The translations under genes and the position numbers were made by a program. A DNA stretch of 64,000 nt from the NCBI RefSeq assembly GCF_900696085.1, contig NZ_CAADFC020000016.1:558001-622000 (forward strand), written 5' to 3'. The DNA is from Bradyrhizobium ivorense. GTDB lineage: Bacteria; Pseudomonadota; Alphaproteobacteria; Rhizobiales; Xanthobacteraceae. Of the stretch, positions 44,355 to 53,057 are shown piece by piece. Below the pieces are notes generated by a model. It did no database searches. It had not been told where the DNA came from and worked only from the letters and a program-made list of their open reading frames with translations. Within the stretch, counting starts at the first letter, position 1; each line of letters starts with the position of its first letter.

Positions 44355-44618
44355 AGCGGGATGAGCTTTGGTTGAATCGGCTAGCCCTGATCTCGCTGCA
44401 CCTCTCCCCGCCGGGGAGAGGCATCGGCCGCTTTTGGCGGCCGTTCTTAAGGACGCCGAAGCGAAGCTTCGGCTGTGGCGTAGCGCCGGGTGAGGGCTCT
44501 TGCACTCTCGATAGACCGTAACCCCTCACCCGATTTGCTGCGCAAATCGACCTCTCCCAAGGGAGAGGTGCTCAGAAGCTGAGGCCAAACCGATGCAACC
44601 TAACTTCATCGCGCTTTA
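44355..44618. repeat. Dispersed palindromic repeat, family A copy 3 (long form)
   Basis: Begins AAGCGGGATGAGCTTTGGTT and ends CCTAACTTCATCGCGCTTTA, inverted relative to each other. Inside are CACCTCTCCCCGCCGGGGAG, GGCCGCTTTTGGCGGCC, the GAAGCGAAGCTTCGGC dyad, GATTTGCTGCGCAAATC, and CCTCTCCCAAGGGAGAGG. It shares modules with 27604-27809 in the opposite order. Confidence 0.85.
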
Positions 44619-44620
44619 GG

Positions 44621-45331
44621 TCAGGCCCGCCTCGGCTGCGCCGGCGCGACGACGCCGGCAATCAGCACGGCCAGGATGCCGGTGAGGAAGACGCCGTCGA
44701 ATGTGCCGGCGCCGCCGATCGAGGCGATCGGCGCGCCGAGGCTGCCGATCTTGTCGAGGTTGAGCAGGTCGGCGCCGAGCAGCGTGCCCATCGAGCCGCC
44801 GATATAGGCCAGCGGCGCCGCGTATTCGCGCGACAGCAGCAGCGCGAGGATGGCGGTGACGATCACAGGCACGAACACCGGGACGGCGATCCCCATGCCC
44901 GGCACCGGCGTGGCGCTGGCATGAACAATGGCGGCGATGACCACCGTGGCGATCATGGCCCTGAGCCAGAGCTGATAGCGCAGCACGAGATAGGCCGACA
45001 TCAGCGCCGGGATCACCGCGCCGCCGACATTGACGGCGAGGATGGTGCTCGGCGAGGCCAGGTACGGTACCACGTAGCGCATGCCGAAGAAGTCGACGAT
45101 CTGGCCCGCCTGCACCGGCGGTCCCGGCAACACCGTGAGCGGGATGTTGAAATAGCTGCCGATCAGCGAGCCGAACAGCAGCAGCATCGCAGCCCCCGGA
45201 CTGACGCCGAGCCGCAGATAGGCGTAGCGCAGGATGCGAAGCTGGATCAGGATCAGCAGCACCACGGCCGCCAGCACCAGGATCGAGAACAATCCCGGCG
45301 TCATCGGCAGATAGTGCATGTGGGAATGCAT
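44621..45331 (-). CDS. DUF1614-family integral membrane protein
   Basis: A protein of 236 residues, start probably the ATG at 45331 (MHSHMHYLPMTPG), though other in-frame ATGs lie close by. It has about seven hydrophobic spans, with LILIQLRILRYAYLRLGVSPGAAMLLLFGSLIGSYFNIP at the front and GTFDGVFLTGILAVLIAGV at the end. The glycine-rich NVGGAVIPALMSAYLVLR and GGAGTFDG loops are features of DUF1614 as I recall it. The function is unknown. The histidine-rich N-terminus could bind a metal. Confidence 0.8.
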   Translation of the reverse strand: MHSHMHYLPMTPGLFSILVLAAVVLLILIQLRILRYAYLRLGVSPGAAMLLLFGSLIGSYFNIPLTVLPGPPVQAGQIVDFFGMRYVVPYLASPSTILAVNVGGAVIPALMSAYLVLRYQLWLRAMIATVVIAAIVHASATPVPGMGIAVPVFVPVIVTAILALLLSREYAAPLAYIGGSMGTLLGADLLNLDKIGSLGAPIASIGGAGTFDGVFLTGILAVLIAGVVAPAQPRRA

Positions 45332-45413
45332 CGGATTCGACGGCTCGGTTGTGGTGCGGCCTACCTCTGTAAGGTGGGAATTTTCGGATGGGATCGCAAG
45401 CACATTGCCAATC

Positions 45414-45776
45414 CGTCATCCCGTCAGTCCCGTCATCCCCGCGCAAAGGCTTCGCCTTTGTCGCTGGAGGAGCGCGCTCTTGCGCGCGTCTCGAAGGATG
45501 CACGGCCCCGATGTGTCGATGCGGAGAGAGCCGGGCCGTCGACCCTTCGAGGCTCGCCGAAGAGGCTCGCACCTCAGGATGACGGTGTTGGTTTGCTCAG
45601 CTTGCTCGGTGTCATCACCCGGCTTGACCGGGTGATCCAGTATTCCAGAGACGCCGGTGATAGAAGCGAGAGGCCGCGGCGTACTGGATCGCCCGGTCCA
45701 TGTGCGCAATTGCGCACAGGCCGGGCGATGACAGCGGTGGGTGAGGACAAAGCTTCACACCCTCTCAGGATGACGG
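45414..45776. repeat. Composite palindromic repeat, family C copy 3 (inverted)
   Basis: About 363 bp, with the modules of 13861-14160 in the opposite orientation and an extra GAGCGCGCTCTTGCGCGCGT hairpin and CAAAGGCTTCGCCTTTG at its left end. It includes CACCCGGCTTGACCGGGTG, the ATGTGCGCAATTGCGCACAG hairpin and CACCCTCTCAGGATGACGG. It fills most of the 671-bp gap 45332-46002, in which no gene is seen. Confidence 0.85.
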
Positions 45777-45804
45777 TTTGAACAGCGGCGCAACATATTC
45801 AGTG

Positions 45805-45917
45805 TCGTCCCGGCGAAGGCCGGAACCACCGAACGTTGTGGTTACGCGAAGCTGGGGCCACAGCCGCTTCAACAACGCAGCCCTGTGGTAATGGGCCCCG
45901 GCCTTCGCCGGGACGAT
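45805..45917. repeat. Palindromic repeat, family F
   Basis: TCGTCCCGGCGAAGGCCGG and CCGGCCTTCGCCGGGACGA are perfect inverted ends around a less conserved centre. I see only this copy in the window. Sequences of this type are common between genes in Bradyrhizobium. Confidence 0.75.
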
Positions 45918-45941
45918 ACCGAATGTTTCCGCTCGTGAGTC

Positions 45942-45976
45942 ACAAAACAACGAAGCCGCCCGGAAGGGGCGGCTTC
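45942..45976 (-). terminator. Rho-independent terminator of the 46003-47223 gene
   Basis: A perfect 10-bp stem (GAAGCCGCCC/GGGCGGCTTC, 5-nt loop) lies 26 bp beyond the stop codon of the binding-protein gene. On the minus strand it is followed by GTTGTTTTGT. This is the best-formed intrinsic terminator in the window. Confidence 0.8.
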
Positions 45977-46002
45977 GCGACATTGTGAAGTCAGCGCCAG
46001 CC

Positions 46003-47223
46003 CTAACCCCCGGTCTCCGCGCTGATGATGTCGCCGAACAGTTCCCACTGCCCGCTCTTGAAGCGCATCATCTTGAGCTGCTCGATCGGGGCGAAGTCGG
46101 CGGCGCCGGTGTTGACGCGGATGCCGGGGATCAGCGTGTCGGGCGTAAAATCCTTCAGGCTGGCGGCATGCTTCATCACGTTTTCGCGGGTGAGGTTGTC
46201 GCCGGACTGCTTCAGCACCTGCACCATGGTCTGCGCCGCGGCGTAGCCATAGACCAGGTTGGCATCGGAGATGTTGGCGCCCGGCATGTACTTGTCGATG
46301 AAGGCCATAAACGTCTTCATGCCGGCATCGTCCTTCCATTGCGGATCGGAGGCGTCCTTCAGGTAGCCGGCCGACAGCACGCCTTCGCTGGCCTCGAGGC
46401 CGGCGGGCTTCATGACCGCGCCGATCGAGATCGAGACGTCGGTCATCACATGCATCGGCTTCCAGCCGAGCTCGGCCATCTTCTTGATCGCCTGCGCCGC
46501 GAATTTCGGCGTCGAGATGTTGACGAACACGTCGGCGCCGGTGTCCTTCAGCTTGACGATGTGGGAATCGATCGACGGCTCGGTGGTCTCGTAGCTCTCT
46601 TCTGCTATGATCTTCGCGCTCGACTTCTCCAGCACCTCCTTGAGGCCGACCAGGTAGTCCTTGCCGAAATCGTCATTGGCATAGAAGATCACGACCTTGG
46701 CATCGGGCTTGGCCTTGAGGATGTACTTGCCGAAGATCCGCGCCTCGACGCGATAGCTGGGCTGGAAGCCCATGGTCCACGGGAAATCCTTCGGGTCGTT
46801 CCACTTGCTGGCGCCGGTGGCGAGGAACAGCTGTGGCACCTTCTTGGAATTGTGATACTTCTGCACCGCGGTCTGGGTCGGCGTGCCCAGCGCGTTGAAC
46901 ACCAGGAACACCTCGTCGCTTTCGATCAGCTTGCGGATCTGCTCCACGGTCTTCGGCGGCGAGTAGCCGTCGTCATAGGAGATGAAGTTGATCTTGCGGC
47001 CGTTGATGCCGCCCTGATCGTTGATCATTTTGAAATAGGCTTCCTCGGTCTTGCCGATGATGCCGTAGGCGGAGGCGGGGCCGCTATAGGCCTCGACATT
47101 GCCGATCTTGATCTCGGTGTCGGTGACGCCGGTGTCGTATTTCTTTTGCGCAAAGGCGGCCTGGGTGGAGAGCAGGCAGAGGGCTGCGGCGGCGGCCAGC
47201 AGCGGCAGTGTTCTTGTTGTCAT
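46003..47223 (-). CDS. Branched-chain amino acid-type (LivK/Leu) ABC transporter substrate-binding protein
   Basis: A protein of 406 residues with a Sec signal (MTTRTLPLLAAAAALCLLST, cleavage near AAFA). It has the Peripla_BP_6 layout: KKYDTGVTDTEIKIGNVEAYSGPASAYG, INDQGGINGRKINFISYDDGYSPPKTVEQIRKLIESDEV, and WNDPKDFPWTMGFQPSYRVEA. Relatives deliver aromatic acids, amides or acyl compounds to LivHMGF-type permeases. No permease or ATPase gene is near. It ends at a good terminator and lies downstream of the acyl-CoA ligase gene, 130 bp apart, with which it may be co-regulated. Confidence 0.93.
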   Translation of the reverse strand: MTTRTLPLLAAAAALCLLSTQAAFAQKKYDTGVTDTEIKIGNVEAYSGPASAYGIIGKTEEAYFKMINDQGGINGRKINFISYDDGYSPPKTVEQIRKLIESDEVFLVFNALGTPTQTAVQKYHNSKKVPQLFLATGASKWNDPKDFPWTMGFQPSYRVEARIFGKYILKAKPDAKVVIFYANDDFGKDYLVGLKEVLEKSSAKIIAEESYETTEPSIDSHIVKLKDTGADVFVNISTPKFAAQAIKKMAELGWKPMHVMTDVSISIGAVMKPAGLEASEGVLSAGYLKDASDPQWKDDAGMKTFMAFIDKYMPGANISDANLVYGYAAAQTMVQVLKQSGDNLTRENVMKHAASLKDFTPDTLIPGIRVNTGAADFAPIEQLKMMRFKSGQWELFGDIISAETGG

Positions 47224-47352
47224 GAAAGCAATTTCCTCGATTGATTCTGGTTGGGGACGTTTGCAACGAACCCGTAGCCGGTCCCGGCAATTGGCTACGG
47301 GGCAACTTCTTGTCTCGGCACGATCAGGAAAACGCCAGACACGTTTCCGGAA

Positions 47353-48894
47353 TCATGCCGCGGTATCGGTCGGCTTCGGCTGGCTGAACTGCTGCCGCAA
47401 GGTCGGCTTATGAATTTTGCCCGTTGCATTGCGCGGCAGGGCTTCGACGAATTCGACCACGCGCGGGCATTTGAACCGCGCCAGATTGGCCTGGCAGTGG
47501 GCGTGGATCTCGGCCGCCGCCAGCGAATGGCCTGGCTTGACCGCGATGATCGCCATGCCGACCTCGCCCCATTGCTCGCTCGGGATGCCGATCACGGCGG
47601 CCTCGGCGACCGCCGCAAGCTGATGCAGCACGCTCTCGACTTCGGCCGGATAGACGTTCTCGCCGCCGGAGATGTACATGTCCTTCCAGCGGTCGACGAT
47701 GTAGTAGAAGCCGTCCTCGTCCATCCGCGTGGCGTCGCCGGTGTGCAGCCAGCCGTCGGTGAAGGAGGCGGCGTTGGCGTCCGGCCTGTTCCAATAACCC
47801 GGCGTGATGTTCGGTCCCTTGACCCAGAGTTCGCCGAGCTCGCCGACCGCGGCATCCGTGCCATCCGGCCGCACGATCCGCACCTCGGTGTGCAGCACCG
47901 GCTTGCCGGAGGAGCCGGCCTTGCGCGCGGCGTCCTCGCGGTCGAGCACCATCACCGCCGGCGAGGTCTCGGTCATGCCATAGCCCTGCTGCAGCGCGAC
48001 GCCGCGCGTCTCCCAGGTTTTCAGGAGCGGCACCGGCATCGGCGCGCCGCCGACGCCGCCGACGATCAGGCGGCTGAAATCGGCGGTCGCGAACGCCGGA
48101 TGCTGTGCCATGAACTGGTAGATCGAGGGCACGCCGAAGAACACGTTGATGCCCTGCGCGGGATCGCTGATCAGCCGCAGCGCCTCGGCGGGATCAAACA
48201 CCCGCATGATCAGCACCGTGCCGCCGGCATGCAGCACCGGGTTGGTGTAGCAATTCAGCCCGCCGGTGTGGAACAGTGGCAGCACCGTGAGCAGCACCGA
48301 CGACGGCGAGATGCAGGCCGGGCCGCCGAGATTGACGCAGTTCCAGAACGTCATCCCGTGCGTGATGATCGCGCCCTTGGGCTGGCCTGTGGTGCCCGAT
48401 GTGTACATGATGGTCGAGATGTCATCGAGCGTGACCTCCTCGAACCGCGCGAGCGGCGTCGCCGCAGCGATGCCGGCTTCATAGGAGCCGCCGGGGCCGA
48501 GCCGCCTCGCGGAGGCGACATTGCAGAGTTTTGCCACCGCCAGCGCGGTCTCGGCGAGATCGTCGTCATGGATCATCACGACAGGTGCGGCGTCGCCGAC
48601 GATGTAGTGCAGCTCGGGCACGGTGAGGCGGGTGTTGAGCGGCAGGAACACGGCGCCGATCCGGAAGCAGGCGAACTGCACTTCCAGCGTATCCGTCGTG
48701 TTCAGCGCCAGCACCGCGACGCGGTCGCCGCTGGCGACCTTGAGCCGGTCGCGCAGATGGGTGGCAAGCTTTGATACGCGGTCGTCCAGTTGTGCGTAGC
48801 TGAAGCTGCGTCCGCTGGCGAGATCGACCAGCGCAATCTTGTCCGCTGCGCGCCGGCGATGATGCGCGATCCAGTCGTAGTAACGAACCGGCAA
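47353..48894 (-). CDS. Acyl-CoA synthetase (AMP-forming, class I adenylate-forming)
   Basis: A protein of 513 residues. The TTG at 48894 was chosen because GAGGAGG lies five bases upstream and the resulting PVRYYDWIAHH start fits the family; a GTG at 48954 would add 20 residues. Motifs are the P-loop YTSGTTGQPKGAIITH, A5 GYGMTETSP, A7 GWLHTGDATRMDEDGF, A8 DRWKDMYISGGENVYPAEVE and the A10 lysine in NATGKIHKP. It activates a carboxylic acid as acyl-AMP and then acyl-CoA, probably the first step of the pathway encoded around it. It is divergent from the acyl-CoA dehydrogenase gene. Confidence 0.92.
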   Translation of the reverse strand: MPVRYYDWIAHHRRRAADKIALVDLASGRSFSYAQLDDRVSKLATHLRDRLKVASGDRVAVLALNTTDTLEVQFACFRIGAVFLPLNTRLTVPELHYIVGDAAPVVMIHDDDLAETALAVAKLCNVASARRLGPGGSYEAGIAAATPLARFEEVTLDDISTIMYTSGTTGQPKGAIITHGMTFWNCVNLGGPACISPSSVLLTVLPLFHTGGLNCYTNPVLHAGGTVLIMRVFDPAEALRLISDPAQGINVFFGVPSIYQFMAQHPAFATADFSRLIVGGVGGAPMPVPLLKTWETRGVALQQGYGMTETSPAVMVLDREDAARKAGSSGKPVLHTEVRIVRPDGTDAAVGELGELWVKGPNITPGYWNRPDANAASFTDGWLHTGDATRMDEDGFYYIVDRWKDMYISGGENVYPAEVESVLHQLAAVAEAAVIGIPSEQWGEVGMAIIAVKPGHSLAAAEIHAHCQANLARFKCPRVVEFVEALPRNATGKIHKPTLRQQFSQPKPTDTAA

Positions 48895-49113
48895 ATGTCC
48901 CTCCTCGCGGAGCGGCGGTCTTGCGCCGCCTGCTCCTGGCTCGGTTGATGTCACGTGCTGCCAGTGGAGGCGCCGCGGCCGGAAACTGTCTTGCGTCTAG
49001 TGGCTGGCGCATGGCTGGAACGGCCCGTCCGCCCCGCCGGGCAGCCACTCGACGCAAGTGGCCCGGGAAAAATCCGGACATCGTCGCAGGTAAGAATCAA
49101 TGGAGCCAGGCCG

Positions 49114-50250
49114 ATGGCAAGCCCGTTTTACACCAGCGAGCACGAGGCGTTTCGCGAGGTGATGCGCCGCTTCGTGGCGAAGGAAATCGAGCCTTATGCC
49201 CATCAATGGGACGAGGCCGGCGAGTTTCCGCGCGAGCTTTACGTAAAGGCCTCCGAGATCGGGCTGCTCGGCCTCGGGTTTCCGGAGGAGTACGGCGGGA
49301 TCGCCGCCGATCAGTTCATGAAGATCGTGGCCTCGCAGGAACTGGCACGCGCCGGTGCCGGCGGCGTCTCGTCGAGCCTGATGAGCCACACCATCGGCTC
49401 GCCGCCGATCGCGCGCGCCGCGCGGCCGGAGGTGAAGGCGCGGGCGCTGCCCGAGGTGCTGGCGGGCAAGAAGATCTCCGCGCTCGCGATCACCGAGCCG
49501 AGCGGCGGCTCCGACGTCGCCAATTTGCGCACCAGGGCGCGGCGCGAGGGCGACCACTACATCGTCAGCGGCGAGAAGACCTTCATCACCTCGGGCATGC
49601 GCGCCGACTATCTGACGGTGGCCGTGCGCACAGGCGGCGAGGGGCCCAGCGGCGTCAGCCTGCTGCTGATCGAGGGCGATACGCCTGGCCTCTCCCGCAC
49701 CAAATTGAAGAAGATGGGCTGGTGGGCCTCCGACACCGCGACGCTGCATTTCGACGAGTGCCGGGTGCCGGTCGAAAACCTGATCGGCGAGGAGGGCCAG
49801 GGCTTCAAGATCATCATGCAGAACTTCAACAGCGAGCGGATGGGCATGGCGGCGAGCTGCACCGCCTATGCCCGGGTCTGCCTCGACGAGGCGATCGCCT
49901 ACGCCAAGGAGCGCAAGACCTTTGGCAAGCCGATCGCCCAGCACCAGGTGATCAGGCACAAGATCGTCGACATGGCGCAGAAGGTCGCGGCCTCGCAGGC
50001 GATGCTGGAAATGCTGGCGTGGCGGCTCGGCCAGGGCGAGAGCCCGGTCGCCGAGATCTGCATGATGAAGAACCAGGCGACCCAGACCATGGCGCACTGC
50101 GCCTCCGAGGCGGTGCAGATTTTTGGCGGCGCCGGCTTCATGCGCGGCGTCAAGGTCGAGCGGATCTACCGGGAGGTCAAGGTCAACGCCATCGGCGGCG
50201 GCACCGAGGAGATCATGAAGGACCTGGCGTCGCGGCAGATGGGGCTGTGA
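49114..50250 (+). CDS. Acyl-CoA dehydrogenase
   Basis: A protein of 378 residues from the ATG at 49114 (MASPFYTSEHEAF), preceded by GGAG. FAD-binding and signature segments are LAITEPSGGSDVANLRTRA, GEKTFITSGMRADYLTVAVR, SERMGMAASCTAYAR, RKTFGKPIAQHQVIRHKI and the C-terminal QIFGGAGFMRG...YREVKVNAIGGGTEEIM. The catalytic base Glu would be that of the GGGTEEI or preceding region, as in short-chain and citronellyl-CoA dehydrogenases. It oxidises the acyl-CoA made by the divergent ligase to an enoyl-CoA, passing electrons to ETF. A 220-bp shared promoter lies between the two genes. Confidence 0.94.
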   Translation: MASPFYTSEHEAFREVMRRFVAKEIEPYAHQWDEAGEFPRELYVKASEIGLLGLGFPEEYGGIAADQFMKIVASQELARAGAGGVSSSLMSHTIGSPPIARAARPEVKARALPEVLAGKKISALAITEPSGGSDVANLRTRARREGDHYIVSGEKTFITSGMRADYLTVAVRTGGEGPSGVSLLLIEGDTPGLSRTKLKKMGWWASDTATLHFDECRVPVENLIGEEGQGFKIIMQNFNSERMGMAASCTAYARVCLDEAIAYAKERKTFGKPIAQHQVIRHKIVDMAQKVAASQAMLEMLAWRLGQGESPVAEICMMKNQATQTMAHCASEAVQIFGGAGFMRGVKVERIYREVKVNAIGGGTEEIMKDLASRQMGL

Positions 50251-50414
50251 TCAAGCTTGCGCAATGTTTCGGAATACTAGAATAATACGGCTGACTTGCC
50301 CGACGTGTCAAGGGGTCTGATCGAGTTCCGGCGCCACCGGCTACTTTGCATGGGGTTGTTTTCGCGGTATTTGGCCGTGCGCTCTGGAATGACGACAGGG
50401 AGCGGAGGCCACGC

Positions 50415-51239
50415 CTACTTCAGCGCCGCGATCAGCTGGCTGCGCTTGCTGATGCCGAGCCGCTCATAGATGCCGCGAAAATGATTGCCGACGGTGTTTT
50501 CGGAGATGCCGAGCCGTGTCGCGATGGTCTTGTCCGGTAGGCCCATGAGCGCGAGGTCGACCAGCTGGCGCTGCCGCTCCGTCAGCTTCGACAGGTCGAC
50601 AGATGGCGCCCCGACCTGCTCGGTGGCGAGGAACAGCGCGTGCAGCACCGGCGCGATCAGATTGAGTGAGGCCCGCGTGCGCACCGGATCGTCCGCCGCG
50701 ACGCCGGCGAAGCTGAGATAGGTGCCGGTGTTGGCGAACGGATCGACGACACCATGCGCCGCGATCACGCCGAGCGAGAACTGCCTGATCTCGTCGAGCT
50801 CGCGCTTGGTTGCGAACGGCGGCGGGGCTGCCGGATCGAGGATGAAGGCGGCGCGGTTCTGCACCCACCAGGCGAAGCAGCCGCGTGATGCGAGATCGAA
50901 CGCGGTGTCCAGCGTCGCGATGAATTCCGGCTGATGGCCCGACGTCACCAGATTGCGCATCTTGATGCGCCCGCCGGACAGCCGGCCGTAGCTGCCGAGG
51001 AAGCGCTCGAACGGGAAGAAGCGCCGCAGCGGCCCTTCGACCCAGGTGAGGATCTGGCTCTCGGTGATCGCGCCCGCCGGCGCTGCGCTCAGCGCGTCGA
51101 CCCAGGCTTTCAGCTCCAGCCCGGACCGGTCCGCCGGGGTATCGGCCGGCTTGGCCTTGCGGGGAGTCCCGCTGTTCGAGCCCCGCGATCGCTGCCCCGC
51201 TTTCCGCATCAATTTCAGCCCTGCCCGACGCGGTTTCAT
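50415..51239 (-). CDS. LuxR-family regulator (EpsA-like)
   Basis: A protein of 274 residues from the ATG at 51239; ATGs at 51209 and 51254 are also possible, so the start is uncertain. The C-terminal LuxR-type helix-turn-helix is clear (LTERQRQLVDLALMGLPDKTIATRLGISENTVGNHFRGIYERLGISKRSQLI). The N-terminal half (TWVEGPLRRFFPFERFLGSYGRLSGGRI, GCFAWWVQNRAAFILDP) resembles the ligand or sensor part of EpsA-type regulators. There is no receiver domain. It stands between the acyl-CoA dehydrogenase and GST genes and may control the region. Confidence 0.87.
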   Translation of the reverse strand: MKPRRAGLKLMRKAGQRSRGSNSGTPRKAKPADTPADRSGLELKAWVDALSAAPAGAITESQILTWVEGPLRRFFPFERFLGSYGRLSGGRIKMRNLVTSGHQPEFIATLDTAFDLASRGCFAWWVQNRAAFILDPAAPPPFATKRELDEIRQFSLGVIAAHGVVDPFANTGTYLSFAGVAADDPVRTRASLNLIAPVLHALFLATEQVGAPSVDLSKLTERQRQLVDLALMGLPDKTIATRLGISENTVGNHFRGIYERLGISKRSQLIAALK

Positions 51240-51377
51240 CCTAGAATGAAACATCCGAACCCACCAGCCGCGCCGGACAGCCACTCAGCGCAAGTTCGAT
51301 GGGGTGGTTTTCGGCATCGTCGCGCCGCTTCGCCGCGGTGGGCCGGCTTGCGGGTTCGAAGTGAAGGGAAACGCCTG

Positions 51378-52034
51378 ATGATCACGCTCTATCACTGCGA
51401 CGCCGCGCGCTCGTTCCGTCCGTTGTGGATGCTGGAGGAGCTTGGCCTCGGCTATGAGCTGAAGATGCTGCCGTTCCCGCCGCGGGTGTTCGCCAAGGAG
51501 TATCTCGGCCTCAATCCGCTCGGCACCATTCCGTTCATGATCGACGGCGAGACCAGGATGACGGAGTCCTCTGGCATTTGCCATTACCTCGGCACCAAAT
51601 ACGGCCCGACGCCGCTGATCGTCGGCCCCGATGAGCCGGCCTACGGCGCGTTCCTGAACTGGATGTATTTCTCCGACGCCACGCTGACCTTCCCGCAGAC
51701 GCTGGTGCTCCGCTACAGCCAGCTCGAGCCGGAGGAGCGCCGCAATCCGCAGGTCGCCGGCGACTACGCAAAGTGGTTTTTTGGCCGGTTGCGTGCCGTG
51801 GAGGCCGCGACCGCGAATTCAGAATTCCTCTGCGCCGGCCGCTTCACCGCCGCCGATATCACGAACGGCTATGCGCTCCGGCTCGCCGCCAATATCGGCC
51901 TCGCCAAGGATTTTGGGCCGAATGTCGCGGCCTATTGGGCCCGTTTGCAGCAGCGCAACGGGTTTCGGCGCGCGGTGGCCGCGGAGCAAAAAGCCGGGCT
52001 GGAACAGAACGTTGCGCCGCGGGCGCGGCCGTAG
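51378..52034 (+). CDS. Glutathione S-transferase family protein
   Basis: A protein of 218 residues. The thioredoxin-like N-terminal domain has ITLYHCDAARSFRPLWMLEELGL, the cis-proline segment NPLGTIPFMID and the glutathione-binding TESSGICHYL. The C-terminal helical domain contains GRFTAADITNGYALRLA with the N-capping Asp. The active residue may be the Ser/Cys of CDAARS rather than a tyrosine. In this catabolic setting it may conjugate glutathione to a reactive intermediate or protect against it. The next gene is an AraC regulator on the same strand. Confidence 0.92.
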   Translation: MITLYHCDAARSFRPLWMLEELGLGYELKMLPFPPRVFAKEYLGLNPLGTIPFMIDGETRMTESSGICHYLGTKYGPTPLIVGPDEPAYGAFLNWMYFSDATLTFPQTLVLRYSQLEPEERRNPQVAGDYAKWFFGRLRAVEAATANSEFLCAGRFTAADITNGYALRLAANIGLAKDFGPNVAAYWARLQQRNGFRRAVAAEQKAGLEQNVAPRARP

Positions 52035-52148
52035 GTTCCGGTGCGAGCGCCTCGTCCCGGAACGACTGCCGTCGGTCCGTGACAGCCTCCGAATTTGCGC
52101 TATGGTAGCCCGCCGCAGCGGCCAAAAGAGCCGCGAGGAGGATACGCC

Positions 52149-52967
52149 ATGGACGCCATCGTGGACACGCAGAACCCGGATTCCGGCCACCGGATGCTGA
52201 TCACGCCGGAGCGGGTGTTCTATGCCGGTTTGCTCGGCCGCCCGCGCGAGCGCTGCCCGGGCGCCTTCCATGTCTATGTCGCGATCCGCGACGGCCTGCA
52301 TCTGTCGACCAGCGACGGCCAGCAGGCTCATGGCGAGCTCGCCGTGACCATGCCGAACCTGCGCCACACCATCACCAGCGAATACCGCGCCGCGATCTGC
52401 GTCGCGATCGAACCGGAGAGCGTGCCCGATGGCACGCTTGAAGTTGTCGCCCGCCGCCTGCAAGGCCCCGATGCGCATCTGTTCGCCAACCGCATCCGTG
52501 CCGCCTATGCGCGACTTGCCGAGATGCAGTATCGCGATTCGATCTCGAACGCCGAGTTCGACACCATGTGTTTCGGCGATGCGCTGCCGCAGCGCGTGCT
52601 CGACCCGCGCGTGGTGCGTGCGATCGCCCGGATCGGCCAGTTCTCCGGCGAGCCGGTGACCGCCGCGGGCTGCGCGGCCGAGGCCTCGCTGTCGCCGTCG
52701 CGCTTCCTGCATCTGTTCAAGGAAGAGACCGGAATCTCGTTCCGCTCCTTCCGCGCCTGGAAGCGCGCGCGGCACCTGCTGCACTTCGCCAACCAGGATA
52801 TCAACCTCGCGCATCTCGCGCAGGACATCGGCTATCCCGATTCGACGCATTTCAGCCACTCGATCCGCCGCTTCTACGGCCTGAAGCCGCGCGCGATCTT
52901 TTCCGGCTCGCGCGATCTTGCGATCTATCGGGCGGGGCAGGTGGCGAGCGAGCCGGTGTTGACGTAA
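52149..52967 (+). CDS. AraC-family transcriptional regulator
   Basis: A protein of 272 residues; the ATG at 52149 follows GAGGAGG. The C-terminal double helix-turn-helix (about 170-265) has CAAEASLSPSRFLHLFKEETGISFRSFRAWKRARHLL and the second-site DIGYPDSTHFSHSIRRFYGLKPRAI. The N-terminal part is a probable effector-binding domain with no clear family. It lies 114 bp after the GST gene and is followed by repeat B3. It may regulate the neighbouring catabolic genes. Confidence 0.92.
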   Translation: MDAIVDTQNPDSGHRMLITPERVFYAGLLGRPRERCPGAFHVYVAIRDGLHLSTSDGQQAHGELAVTMPNLRHTITSEYRAAICVAIEPESVPDGTLEVVARRLQGPDAHLFANRIRAAYARLAEMQYRDSISNAEFDTMCFGDALPQRVLDPRVVRAIARIGQFSGEPVTAAGCAAEASLSPSRFLHLFKEETGISFRSFRAWKRARHLLHFANQDINLAHLAQDIGYPDSTHFSHSIRRFYGLKPRAIFSGSRDLAIYRAGQVASEPVLT

Positions 52968-52969
52968 CC

Positions 52970-53049
52970 CGTCATTGCGAGCGAAGCGAAGCAATCCATG
53001 CTTCCGCGTATGCGGTGCGGTGGATTGCTTCGCTTCGCTCGCAATGACG
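52970..53049. repeat. Dispersed palindromic repeat, family B copy 3
   Basis: CGTCATTGCGAGCGAAGCGA with TCGCTTCGCTCGCAATGACG, nearly identical in both arms to copy 2 at 40831. It lies between the stop codons of the convergent AraC and binding-protein genes, where it could end transcription in both directions. Confidence 0.92.
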
Positions 53050-53057
53050 GGGCGACA